From Campylobacter sp. MIT 21-1684 (GTDB taxonomy: Bacteria > Campylobacterota > Campylobacteria > Campylobacterales > Campylobacteraceae): 64,000 bases of DNA. Of this stretch, positions 9,419-17,286 are shown in pieces. Made by a program: the position numbers and the translations under genes. Under the pieces are notes generated by a model. That model saw only the letters and a list, made by a program, of their open reading frames with translations. It did no database searches and was not told the origin of the DNA. The stretch is taken from contig NZ_JAPHNA010000003.1 of assembly GCF_026241315.1 (NCBI RefSeq), positions 86,568 through 150,567 on the forward strand, given 5' to 3'. Numbering within the stretch: position 1 is the first letter of the stretch; every line of letters begins with the position of its first letter.

Positions 9419-10366
9419 TTATATTTTTAAAGTGGGATTAATCATCTTGCAAAGTACATCAGCACTCAAAGTAAAAAAACTTGTTATAACAACACTAAAA
9501 AATACTAAACACAATACCACAGGAATATCTTTGAAAAGGATACTCTGCACAAATAATGTCCCAATTCCACCATAAGAAAAAACAGATTCCACAATATAAG
9601 CATTCATCATAAAACTTAAAGCATTTGCACCAAAATACGCTATTATAGGATTTAAAGCGTGTTTTAAAACCAAAAGATAGATAGAACTTTCCTTTAAACC
9701 TCGTGCGTACAAATTTAAGGTAAAAATATGACCAAAACTCTCATTAATACTCGTTCGTGCCACTCGCAAAAATAGCGCTAAATGCGACAAAACAAGTACA
9801 GCACTTGGCAAAATCAAATGCAAAAAGCGGTTGAAAAGATCGTTTTCAAAACCTATATCACTTGCTCCTGAAACAGGCAGTATTTTCCATAAAACACCAA
9901 AACAAAGAATAGCAAGCAAAGACAGAGCAAAAGGAGGCAAAGCAAAGAAACTAAAAGTAAGAAAAGTGATACATTTTTCAAGCCAAGTTTCTCTATAAAA
10001 ATACCCTAAAAGAGCAAGAGCAAGACTGAAAACAAACAAAAGTGCTAAAGAAAAAAAACTTAAAATAAAAGTCTTTCCTATATGTTCCTTCAAAAGCAAA
10101 CTTACACTCTCTCCACTCAATAAAGACACACCAAAATCACCTTTAAAAGCTTTTAAAAGCCAAGTTGAATACTGATGTAATAAAGATTCATCAAGTCCAA
10201 GATTGTGCTCTATCCTTTGTTTAAATTCTAAACTTACAGCATTTGTTCGGCTTGCAAATGCCACGCTACCTTTTGAAAAAGACAGCATCATAAAACATAA
10301 AAAAGTGCTGAAAAAAGCAATAAAACAAATATAAAAAAGCCTTTGAAGCACTACCTCTTTCTCCAC
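9419..10366 (-). CDS. nikY: ABC transporter permease (NikY-like, DppB family)
   Basis: Second permease of the importer, 315 residues, with six predicted membrane helices. The DppB-type features are present: a long periplasmic loop after helix 1 (LGLDESLLHQYSTWLLKAFKGDFG is typical, though only parts are quoted), the ARTSINESF cytoplasmic segment, and YARGLKESS/VLKHALNPI as the EAA loop. The start is uncertain. The frame opens with GTG at 10366, overlapping nikZ by 16 bases, while a second GTG at 10351 overlaps the nikZ stop by one base. Neither has an ideal ribosome-binding site. Confidence 0.86.
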   Translation of the reverse strand: MEKEVVLQRLFYICFIAFFSTFLCFMMLSFSKGSVAFASRTNAVSLEFKQRIEHNLGLDESLLHQYSTWLLKAFKGDFGVSLLSGESVSLLLKEHIGKTFILSFFSLALLFVFSLALALLGYFYRETWLEKCITFLTFSFFALPPFALSLLAILCFGVLWKILPVSGASDIGFENDLFNRFLHLILPSAVLVLSHLALFLRVARTSINESFGHIFTLNLYARGLKESSIYLLVLKHALNPIIAYFGANALSFMMNAYIVESVFSYGGIGTLFVQSILFKDIPVVLCLVFFSVVITSFFTLSADVLCKMINPTLKI

Positions 10367-11871
10367 TCATAAATATTCCAAGTAAAACCCATTCCGTGAT
10401 GTCCTAAAAGACGCGGTTTTATGCCTTCTATATTAGCTTGATGTACTAAAGCAAAGTCTAAATATACAAGAAAAAGAAAAGGCGGATCTTTATGCAAAGC
10501 GTGTATAAATTCAGCGTAGTATTTCTTTCTTTGTTCTGTATCTAAAGAAGTTCTAGCTTTTTCTAAAGCTGTATCGACTTGTTTATTGTGATAATGTCCA
10601 AAATTCCAACCATTTGCATTAATCTTAGAATCTTGAGAGCTCGAAAAGACTCTATAGGTATGTAAATCAGGATCTTGCGGACTTCCCCAACCTATAACAA
10701 AGCTATCAACGATTGAATAATCAAAACTCCCCGAAGGTTTTGGCACAACTATAGTGCGTACACCAAGTTTTGCAAACTCACCTTGCAAAATTCCAGCTAA
10801 AATAACTCGTAAAGGCTCATTACTCATAGCATAGATGCTAAATTCGAAAAGTCTCCCGTCTTTTTCATACTCTCCTTGTGCATTTTTACTAAAACCAGCC
10901 TTTTGAAGTAAGTCTTGACTCTTTTGTATGTCATAATCAAATTTTTCAAAAGAATCAGGACTTGCCCACGAATTTTCAAGAGGCTGTGAAGCAGCAAAAC
11001 CATAATTATGCAACACATTCTTTACTATGGCTTGCCTATCGATAGCATAATTCAACGCAAGACGTACAAGAGGATCACGTAAGAATTCATTGTCTAAATT
11101 AAACATCAAAGCACGGTAATCAGCTGATTTTTCCTTTACAACGCGAAAACGGGAATCGTTTTGAAAAGCATTTAACAAAGAAACATCAACAAGAGCTGCA
11201 TCGAGTTTGCCATTTTTAAGTTCTGCACTTATCACAGAGGGTTCAAAGAGTTCTTTTACAATAAGCCTTTGGGTTTGTACTTGTGCTAAATGATAGCTTT
11301 CATTTGCCTCAAATTCCAAATACTGACCTTTTTTCCACTGCACGAATTTGTATGGACCTGTGCCTATTGGATTTTGATTAAAGGCACTAGTGTTTAAATT
11401 TTCATTTTCAAGTAAATGCTTTGGGAGAATTCCTTCGCTTAAGGAGTCTAAGAAAGCTGGGTAGGGTTGTGAGAGTGTGATTTTTATCGTGAAAGGATTG
11501 AGAATTTGTATCTCTTTTATATATTTGAAGTTCTCATACAAAGACGAATTGTTCTTTGGATTCTTAAAAGCCTCAAGGCTAAATTCAACATCACTTGCAC
11601 TAAAGGGTACTCCATCGTGCCACAGCACATCCTCACGCAAATACAACTCATATTCTAAGCCATCTTTACTTATTTTCCAACTCTTAGCCAAATCCCCTTG
11701 AAGATTCATCTCCTCATCAAAGCGCGTTAATCCTGAAAAAACAAGAGCTATAAGCGAATCGTGATCCTCGCTAAAGAGCGGGTTAATACGACTTGTTTGA
11801 TTTGGCACAGCAATAGTAAGTGTCTTAGCATAAAGTATAAAAGGGAGCACTAAGAGAAGAAAACGCAACAT
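10351..11871 (-). CDS. nikZ: Periplasmic nickel/peptide-binding protein (NikZ-like)
   Basis: Extracytoplasmic solute-binding protein family 5, 506 residues. It has an N-terminal signal peptide (about residues 1-15, ending ILYAKT) and then the family start TIAVPNQTSRINPLFSEDHDS. Other conserved family landmarks include LAKSWKISKDGLEYELYLRE, VLWHDGVPFSASDVEFS and GTGPYKFVQWKKGQYLEF. It would capture substrate in the periplasm and pass it to NikXY. C. jejuni NikZ binds nickel for hydrogenase and urease-free metabolism; the sequence alone cannot separate nickel chelates from peptides. An AAGGAG site precedes the ATG. Confidence 0.86.
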   Translation of the reverse strand: MLRFLLLVLPFILYAKTLTIAVPNQTSRINPLFSEDHDSLIALVFSGLTRFDEEMNLQGDLAKSWKISKDGLEYELYLREDVLWHDGVPFSASDVEFSLEAFKNPKNNSSLYENFKYIKEIQILNPFTIKITLSQPYPAFLDSLSEGILPKHLLENENLNTSAFNQNPIGTGPYKFVQWKKGQYLEFEANESYHLAQVQTQRLIVKELFEPSVISAELKNGKLDAALVDVSLLNAFQNDSRFRVVKEKSADYRALMFNLDNEFLRDPLVRLALNYAIDRQAIVKNVLHNYGFAASQPLENSWASPDSFEKFDYDIQKSQDLLQKAGFSKNAQGEYEKDGRLFEFSIYAMSNEPLRVILAGILQGEFAKLGVRTIVVPKPSGSFDYSIVDSFVIGWGSPQDPDLHTYRVFSSSQDSKINANGWNFGHYHNKQVDTALEKARTSLDTEQRKKYYAEFIHALHKDPPFLFLVYLDFALVHQANIEGIKPRLLGHHGMGFTWNIYEWRKR

Positions 11872-11897
11872 TCAAACTCCTTTTCTTTTTGCTAAAA

Positions 11898-11903
11898 AGT
11901 ATA
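11898..11903 (-). promoter_or_regulatory. Candidate -10 box for the nikZ operon
   Basis: TATACT on the minus strand in the context CTTTTATACTTTTTAGC, 26 bases before the nikZ start. A short leader containing AAAAGGAG follows. If this is the only promoter, the inverted repeats at 11929-11990 lie upstream of the transcript and would be operators rather than leader RNA. Confidence 0.45.
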
Positions 11904-11928
11904 AAAGAAAATTCAAAAGAATACAAGC

Positions 11929-12055
11929 CCCCTATGGGGATAAATGTTGCAGAAACTAAACCTTATACTGCAACCCGCAAAAAGCGGGTTAGCAACAAAT
12001 TGAAGGCATCAAGCCTAAGTCTGGTATTACAAAACTACTTTCATAGGCTTGTAAA
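11929..12055. other. Structured intergenic region with nested inverted repeats
   Basis: Unusually G/C-rich for this genome and full of perfect inverted repeats: CCCC-TAT-GGGG (11929-11939), GTTGCAG/CTGCAAC (11946-11952 with 11968-11974), AACCCGC-AAAAA-GCGGGTT (11972-11990), and CAAGCCTA/TAGGCTTG at roughly 12012-12055. The second and third pairs share bases 11972-11974, so they are mutually exclusive hairpins. A 90-residue frame on the plus strand (11889-12161) crosses the region but shows no recognisable protein features. A non-coding RNA, a leader/operator for nikZ, or a dispersed repeat are all possible. Confidence 0.5.
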
Positions 12056-12119
12056 GCAAGACTTTGAGCATTCTTGGATATGCTTTTTAAAAGACTCGTT
12101 TTTGGCTTTTTTCTTTTCA

Positions 12120-12151
12120 GAAAGAAATTTTGTTGAAACAAAATTTCTTTC
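12120..12151. repeat. 15-bp perfect inverted repeat between flgE and the nik region
   Basis: GAAAGAAATTTTGTT, two bases (GA), then its exact reverse complement. It lies 33 bases beyond the flgE stop, so it may act as a weak terminator or 3' stabilising hairpin for flgE mRNA. Neither flank carries a clear run of T residues, so a standard intrinsic terminator is not certain. Confidence 0.6.
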
Positions 12152-12183
12152 AAAAGAATGATTTTTAATTTTTAAAAAACAAT

Positions 12184-14793
12184 TTATTGTTTTAATTGAA
12201 TCAGAGTTTGCAACATCTGATCACTCGTTGAAATAGTCTTAGAATTTGCCTGATAACCTCTTTGTATGATGATAAGTTCAGTTAAACTTCGGCTTAAATC
12301 CACATTGGACATTTCAAGGGCTGATGTTTTCATCTCTCCTTTTCCACCAACACCCGCTTCGCCTACAACAAGATCACCACTATTTGCGGTAAGTTTTAAA
12401 AGGTTGTTTCCTATTTCTTCAAGTCCTGAATTATTTGCAACACTCCCCATTGCTATTTTTGCAACAGCAAAAACTTTTCCGTTAGTAAATTCACCAAGAA
12501 TATTTCCTTTCTCATCAACACGTAAGGCTTCAGGTTTGAGATTCCCTGAAGTATATCCATCTGTGGCTTGATTTGTCAAAGCTGAAGCAGAATTTGAGCT
12601 TACAAGCCCATCATTACTTCCACTTGTTCCAAAAGAAAGTCTTATAACTTGATTTGGTGCGGCTCCATTGTTTGGTGAAAAATTCACTGTTCTTGGTGTA
12701 TAAGAGGCAAGAGAACCATCATTGTTAAACCTTGCACTTCCTACAATAATGTTTGTAGGACCTTCTCCGCTTGTGTTAATTTCAGCTGGCTCAGGAACAC
12801 GGATAATCATTTGCCATTCATTCCCACCATTTTGAGTCGTAGTTTTTTTCACAAATTGTACTTCCAAAGAATGCTTACTGCCCAAGGAATCAAAGACTTC
12901 AAGACCAGCAGAAAAAGCGCTTAATTTTAAAATTTCACTTTGCTTTGTTTGCCCACCAGCAGTCAAAGGACCATCAAAACCTTTGAAAATTCTTACAAAT
13001 TCTTCATTTGTACTCACTGTGCCTTGTTGATTGCTAAAAGTTGTGATATTAAAACTCATATTTTTAGCACCTACGGTAGTAGCATTTGCTCCTATGAGAC
13101 CTGCAGGAGTTGTTGTATCTCCTGCAGGATTTGCAAAGACAAAATTTCCGCTTGCATTCACCACCACAGTAGCACCAAAATTGAGATCATCTGTTCCAAA
13201 AGTTCCACTTCCATTATAATCAACCCCATACCTTGCATCTCTTTGCAAAAGCTCACGCAAATCCTCAGTTGTTCTAAAAGTCCTTGCGGTAGTATTAAGC
13301 AAAGAACCACTATTTACAGCATTCCACAAATTGAGATCTGCTTGAGTTGCACCATTTTGTCCAACAACTGGAGCATTTGCACCATTTCCCACAAAAGCTG
13401 GACCGCCATTTAAATCTTTCATAGGATCAAGAGTAACAGGACTTGAACTATAAACATACTGATGGGCTGTGATAACTTGTACATTTCCAACTCCTGCTAC
13501 TGCATTACTATTATTATTTCTTGTATAACCATTTTTAGCAGTACCACCATCAGCTGTCCATATACTTACAGAGTTCACTGGAATACCACCCGCTTGAGTA
13601 TTACTTACTTGAGTTTTATTTGCATAATTAAAGGTTTGTGTAGGAGCTGTATAGTTAATAGTAAATACTTCACCCGCTGTGTTAGTAGGCAAAACGGTGA
13701 GATTGATGTTTTTCATATTGTCTGTTGTGCCATTTGAATTATCATTGACAAAATTGATCGAACTTCCATCAGCACTTTTAACCGCTCTTACTCCTGTCCC
13801 ATTTCTTGTGTCTGTTGGGGCAGTAAAAGTGTTGATGAAAGCAATAGCACTATCTATGCCACGAATGGAATTGTTTTGAATACGCATACCGTTAATTGTA
13901 ATATCAAGCGTGGTTGTATCATCAGAATTTCCCCAAAAAACTGCTGTTTGGTTTTGAGCTAAATTGACATCAAAGGCATTCACACCAACTCCATTTGTAT
14001 CAAAAGTCGCATCTGCATAACTCACCCAAATGCCCTGCCCTTCTCTTAGACCAAGACTTGTGCCTGCACTATTAAAAAGTGAAGCTGCATCGATACCTTT
14101 TTCTGTAACTTCTATCGAATTTTTTGAAGTAGTGTAAAATTGAGTTATACCCTCATCATTTTCATCTTTGATTTCACTTGTCCTTGAATTCCAACCGTGA
14201 ATAGAATCAAGAGCATAAAGGGGAGTGCTTTTTGTACCTATATTGCCACCGCTATTAAGATTTGCTTTGATTGAAACTTCGGTTGATTGAGCTGCTGGGA
14301 TATGCATACCCGGGTCGATAAAAATATTCTGTGCTGAACGAGAGCTGTCTATACTTTGACTATCCCAGTTGATATTCCAACCTTGTACAACAAAACCTGA
14401 ATTATTTACAAAATTTCCAAAAGCGTCAAGTTTAAAATCCCCATTTCTTGTCAAATATCTTGTTGAACCCCCATCATCACTCACTATAAAAAAGCCATCT
14501 CCATTAATAGCTACATCGGTATTTTTATCTGTAGTTTGTACAGAACCTTGAGAATGGATTCGTGTTGTTGAGCTTACCGTCATACCAAGTCCTATTTGGA
14601 GTGGATTTTGCCCACCTCTGCCATCAGTTGGAACAGTAGCAATTTTTTGAGTTTGACTGAATATAGTGCCAAAATCAGCACGAGAATACTTATAACCACT
14701 GGTGTTTACATTTGAAATATTATTTCCTTCAACATCCATTGCAATTTGATGTCCTTGAAGTCCGCTTACACCAGACCAAAGTGATCTCATCAT
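12184..14793 (-). CDS. flgE: Flagellar hook protein FlgE
   Basis: Structural subunit of the flagellar hook, 869 residues, close to the large FlgE of C. jejuni and about twice the enterobacterial length. The N-terminal rod/hook signature MMRSLWSGVSGLQGHQIAMD-type sequence and NNISNVNTSGYKYSRADFG are at residues 1-43. The Asn/Thr/Ser-rich central region (about 200-620) forms the exposed, antigenically variable domains. The C-terminal D0 helix ends SLTELIIIQRGYQANSKTISTSDQMLQTLIQLKQ-like sequence. A sigma-54 promoter precedes it, matching the class of RpoN-dependent hook genes in Campylobacter. Confidence 0.96.
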   Translation of the reverse strand: MMRSLWSGVSGLQGHQIAMDVEGNNISNVNTSGYKYSRADFGTIFSQTQKIATVPTDGRGGQNPLQIGLGMTVSSTTRIHSQGSVQTTDKNTDVAINGDGFFIVSDDGGSTRYLTRNGDFKLDAFGNFVNNSGFVVQGWNINWDSQSIDSSRSAQNIFIDPGMHIPAAQSTEVSIKANLNSGGNIGTKSTPLYALDSIHGWNSRTSEIKDENDEGITQFYTTSKNSIEVTEKGIDAASLFNSAGTSLGLREGQGIWVSYADATFDTNGVGVNAFDVNLAQNQTAVFWGNSDDTTTLDITINGMRIQNNSIRGIDSAIAFINTFTAPTDTRNGTGVRAVKSADGSSINFVNDNSNGTTDNMKNINLTVLPTNTAGEVFTINYTAPTQTFNYANKTQVSNTQAGGIPVNSVSIWTADGGTAKNGYTRNNNSNAVAGVGNVQVITAHQYVYSSSPVTLDPMKDLNGGPAFVGNGANAPVVGQNGATQADLNLWNAVNSGSLLNTTARTFRTTEDLRELLQRDARYGVDYNGSGTFGTDDLNFGATVVVNASGNFVFANPAGDTTTPAGLIGANATTVGAKNMSFNITTFSNQQGTVSTNEEFVRIFKGFDGPLTAGGQTKQSEILKLSAFSAGLEVFDSLGSKHSLEVQFVKKTTTQNGGNEWQMIIRVPEPAEINTSGEGPTNIIVGSARFNNDGSLASYTPRTVNFSPNNGAAPNQVIRLSFGTSGSNDGLVSSNSASALTNQATDGYTSGNLKPEALRVDEKGNILGEFTNGKVFAVAKIAMGSVANNSGLEEIGNNLLKLTANSGDLVVGEAGVGGKGEMKTSALEMSNVDLSRSLTELIIIQRGYQANSKTISTSDQMLQTLIQLKQ

Positions 14794-14841
14794 AGTAAAT
14801 CCTTTTTAAAATATTGCTTCGCAAATGCGTTAGAAAATGAA

Positions 14842-14860
14842 AAGCAAGTTTCATTCCAAT
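14842..14860 (-). promoter_or_regulatory. Sigma-54 (RpoN) promoter for flgE
   Basis: On the minus strand the sequence reads TTGGAATGAAACTTGCTT. The GG and GC doublets are 12 bases apart, the spacing required for -24/-12 elements, and the sites lie about 50-65 bases before the flgE start. An AAGGAT ribosome-binding site follows. This agrees with FlgS/FlgR-RpoN control of hook genes in Campylobacter. Confidence 0.85.
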
Positions 14861-15350
14861 TTTTACAATCTACAAGTATTTTTTGAAAAAATTAATATAT
14901 TTTTACTAAAAAGACGGGATTATTGGTTATAAAGTAACTTTGTTATAAGTGTATCTTTGAAAAGTTGTATTTGCTAGTGAATATTTTGAATTCTTTATAA
15001 CAGACAGATTGGGTAAAATTCAATAGTAAAAAATGCGTTACAACCGAAATGAAAATATGAAAGGTTCAAATGGTTTAGGTGCAGCCTATTTCTGTATTAT
15101 TCTATTTTTTTCTTTTTCACTCTCTCCTTTTACTATTTTTGTGTTATAAGATACATATTTGGAATCTTTAGAGCAGAAAAAAGCAGATTTTTTTCTGTGG
15201 CAAGTTTTTTACCTCTTGTTCTAATTTATTTCATCTATCTTTTTTACTCTATTTTAATTTGGTTTTTTTAATACAATCTCTCAAGGTATAGAAAGCAATC
15301 TAGCAAGAGAGCCTTTGTAGCATAGGAAAGAAATAAAGGTAGATTTGTGT
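14861..15350. other. Gene-free AT-rich stretch before the small-ORF cluster
   Basis: No frame with a convincing start and ribosome-binding site. Several copies of GTTATAA (about 14929, 14943 and 15141) resemble -10 elements in imperfect repeats, and long T-runs are present. This could be remnant plasmid or promoter DNA; I see no gene. Confidence 0.4.
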
Positions 15351-15356
15351 TATAAT
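15351..15356 (+). promoter_or_regulatory. Extended -10 promoter for the small membrane-protein genes
   Basis: TGTGTTATAAT, an extended -10 with a perfect TATAAT. The first ATG (15363) begins 7 bases downstream, about where transcription should start, so the first message would be leaderless. Confidence 0.6.
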
Positions 15357-15362
15357 GTTACT

Positions 15363-15592
15363 ATGAGTAAAAAAGAGAAACAAAATTAACATTTGAAATT
15401 TTAAACACATTGGTTGCTATATTTACCACTGCCCTTTTTGGTATTTTTAGCTACGCAACTATAAACTATCAAAAAATTGATATATTTCAAGGTGTAAGCA
15501 TTGTATTGGGAATTATAATATTGCTGATTAGTTTGTATGTGATGACAAAAAAGATAATTAAAGTATTAAATAAAATTGAGGAGCTGGAATGA
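15363..15592 (+). pseudogene. Small two-helix membrane protein gene, frameshifted
   Basis: The frame from ATG 15363 gives MSKKEKQN and then stops at 15387. The frame from about 15383 encodes KLTFEILNTLVAIFTTALFG and onward through two hydrophobic helices (about residues 17-35 and 44-63), ending KVLNKIEELE. One extra A in the A-run at 15382-15385 would fuse the two into a natural 76-residue protein with a basic N-terminus. Either a real -1 deletion or a slippage-dependent gene. I do not recognise the family. It overlaps the next tiny gene by ATGA, so it is the head of a three-gene unit. Confidence 0.6.
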
Positions 15593-15675
15593 TTGGTTTA
15601 TTTGTCGCTGGATTTGCCTTGTTAGCATTTTTTGTATCTATTTTAATGATTGTTAAAATGCTGGATAATGCATAA
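15589..15675 (+). CDS. 28-residue hydrophobic peptide
   Basis: A very short frame, MIGLFVAGFALLAFFVSILM then IVKMLDNA, essentially one transmembrane helix followed by a short polar tail. Its ATG overlaps the preceding stop (ATGA), and GAGGAG lies 8-13 bases upstream, a good ribosome-binding site inside the previous gene. Size and hydrophobicity resemble type I toxin peptides or small membrane regulators, but there is no family assignment and the role is unknown. Confidence 0.55.
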   Translation: MIGLFVAGFALLAFFVSILMIVKMLDNA

Positions 15676-15700
15676 TTAAGGCTAAAGAGGAATTAGAGTA

Positions 15701-15781
15701 ATGATTAATGGAATTATTTTAATTGGGTTAAGTCTTATTGCTTTTTGCACTTGGTTTTTAGGTAAAAATTTGATAAATTAA
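15701..15781 (+). CDS. 26-residue hydrophobic peptide
   Basis: Encodes MINGIILIGLSLIAFCTWFL then GKNLIN, one hydrophobic helix with a basic end. An AGAGGAATTAGAGTA stretch provides a ribosome-binding site about 10 bases upstream. It lies 25 bases after the 28-residue gene on the same strand and before a strong terminator, so the three small genes probably form one transcript. Function unknown. Confidence 0.5.
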   Translation: MINGIILIGLSLIAFCTWFLGKNLIN

Positions 15782-15919
15782 TCAAAATTTTAATTTAAAG
15801 ATTTGTTTTTTGTTTCATTGAATTAATGAATGAAATAAAAACTTAAGTCTTTTTACACTTTTTAGAGAGGAAATAAGAAAAATCTTTTTTCAAAACTAAT
15901 AACCGCCTTCTGTAAGACT

Positions 15920-15955
15920 CTACCATAAGGATTTACCGCCCTTATGGTAGTTTTT
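15920..15955 (+). terminator. Intrinsic terminator after the small membrane-protein genes
   Basis: Perfect 11-bp stem CTACCATAAGG / CCTTATGGTAG with a 9-base loop, followed by TTTTT. It is one of the clearest terminators in the window and bounds the unit starting at 15351. About 140 bases of untranslated RNA precede it. Confidence 0.85.
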
Positions 15956-16084
15956 ATCCATTAACATCAACTCCAAAATTAATTATTTAATATGGTCAAA
16001 AATATTTTCCATTATAGTTTAAAAATCTTAAAAAAAAATTATTCATTTATCAAATAAATTTCTATCTTTTTCTTTAAGCTTAAT

Positions 16085-16918
16085 CTATTCGATTTCTAGC
16101 TCTTTCATTTTTATTTTCAATTCAATTTCTCTAATACTTAATTCTTTTTCTTTAATACTTAATTCTTTTTCTTTATTTTTTTCTTTTAAAAGTGCAATTT
16201 CTTGTTCTTTAGCGAAATCAATTTCTTTAATTTCTTGTTCTTTAGCGAAATCTGATGGAATATTTGACAATTCAATTTGTTTTTGAGGTGTTTCCGCTTC
16301 TATTTCAGCTTCAATAGCTACATTTTCCTTTCTGTCTGTATCTACAAGTACATCAAGTCGTTCAACGCCTTGCTCATCTACATAATTTTCTCTTTTAACA
16401 ATTTGAATATCTTCTTGATTAGGCAATCCCTCATAAGCGGTAATTGTCTTGATTTCCTTTTCCGCAGTATAATTAACAAAATCATAGTCTATTGTAAGTT
16501 GCTGTCTTTGTTTTTCTATTGTATTCCATTCACCCTGTCCAAACAAATAAGAATTTAAGAAAAAAATATAACCTCCAGCTCTTTTTTCTCGTTTAAAAAT
16601 TTTTTTCCTAACAAGCTCCGCAATACAATTTGAAATAACTGCACGAGAAGTTTTTAGTTTCTCACACAATTCAGCTCTAAAAATACCATCTAAAACAACT
16701 TCATTTGTACCATAGGTAACTTTTTTTACTAACACTTGAGCTAATACCTCTTGTGATTTTCTCGTCAAACTAACAATAACACTAAAATTTTCAACATAAA
16801 GAAGCATAAACTTCTCTCTTTTCTTTCTACGAAGTCTTCGTTGTTCAATAACTTCACCTGTCTGCATATTTACACTAGAAGTTTTTCTAGTTAAAATTTT
16901 CAAATTACCAATATCCAT
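16085..16918 (-). CDS. RepL-like plasmid replication initiation protein
   Basis: A 277-residue protein. Residues about 15-140 match the layout of the RepL plasmid replication family: a TGEVIE motif, a basic RRLRRKKREKF stretch, a winged-helix segment (LCEKLKTSRAVISNCIAELVRKKIFKR is the helix-turn-helix and wing region), and GGYIFFLNSYLFGQG near residue 118. The C-terminal third is Glu/Lys-rich coiled coil with two tandem repeats: an 11-residue unit starting DFAKEQEI and a 7-residue unit KEKELSI. A GAGGAG site precedes the ATG. A replication gene on the chromosome with no mobilisation or partition genes suggests an integrated plasmid remnant. Confidence 0.75.
   Translation of the reverse strand: MDIGNLKILTRKTSSVNMQTGEVIEQRRLRRKKREKFMLLYVENFSVIVSLTRKSQEVLAQVLVKKVTYGTNEVVLDGIFRAELCEKLKTSRAVISNCIAELVRKKIFKREKRAGGYIFFLNSYLFGQGEWNTIEKQRQQLTIDYDFVNYTAEKEIKTITAYEGLPNQEDIQIVKRENYVDEQGVERLDVLVDTDRKENVAIEAEIEAETPQKQIELSNIPSDFAKEQEIKEIDFAKEQEIALLKEKNKEKELSIKEKELSIREIELKIKMKELEIE
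16112..16252 (-). repeat. Tandem in-frame repeats in the repL-like gene
   Basis: Two adjacent direct-repeat sets. One is a 21-base unit (AATACTTAATTCTTTTTCTTT on the plus strand) copied twice near 16132-16175. The other is a 33-base period with a 24-base identical core, copied twice near 16195-16252. Both are multiples of three and extend the coiled-coil tail by 7- and 11-residue units. Such repeats commonly vary in number between strains. Confidence 0.7.
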
Positions 16919-16947
16919 AAAAACTCCTCAAATAATTTTTATGCAAT

Positions 16948-16953
16948 ATTATA
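16948..16953 (-). promoter_or_regulatory. Candidate -10 box for the repL-like gene
   Basis: TATAAT on the minus strand, 30 bases before the start codon and followed by GAGGAG. Upstream DNA to about 17040 is almost pure A/T. Confidence 0.5.
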
Positions 16954-17286
16954 ATAAAAAATAATTACATTTAATATTAAAATAAGCATATATTTTAATA
17001 AAATAAAATTATAGATATAAAAATTTAAAAACGCATTCTCAATATGACTTTCTTCCTTTCAATGTTTTTTTCTTTTTGATTTTAAAATATTGCTTTTTTA
17101 TTTTATTTTTTTTCTTTTGTTTTTCAAGCGATGATTTGAGTATCAAAAAAGAAAGTTTAATGGCTTATTGTTTAATAATTAACTATTAAGCTTAATTGCG
17201 ATTATTTCATACTTGAAAACAATTCAAACAGAGAATACAAAAAGTTGAATCAAATACAATCACTGCCATTATTAAAAAACTGAACT
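16954..17286. other. AT-rich intergenic region between the repL-like gene and dapD
   Basis: About 330 bases with no plausible gene. It contains long T-runs on the plus strand and a short palindrome-like TTAATAATTAACTATTAA near 17173. An AT-rich tract beside a replication gene could be an old origin, but no clear iteron array is visible. Confidence 0.4.

Noticed and set aside
11929..12160. tRNA, tmRNA, SRP or 6S RNA candidate
   Set aside because: The hairpins do not form a cloverleaf and none of the conserved tmRNA, SRP or RNase P sequence motifs I know is present.
11889..12161. 90-residue plus-strand frame across the region before nikZ
   Set aside because: It crosses all the inverted repeats, lacks a ribosome-binding site and resembles no protein I recognise. 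The paired structure is the simpler explanation, although coding is not excluded.
12940..13413. 157-residue plus-strand frame inside flgE
   Set aside because: Antisense shadow of flgE; Cys/Ser/Ile-rich composition typical of reverse-strand translation, no start signal.
14929..14960. Possible iterons (GTTATAA repeats) near the repL island
   Set aside because: Only two or three imperfect copies, irregularly spaced and on the far side of the small genes; better read as -10-like sequences.
15780..15919. Possible fourth micro-gene (ATGAATGAAATAAAA) before the terminator
   Set aside because: Only six codons before a stop, with no supporting ribosome-binding site.
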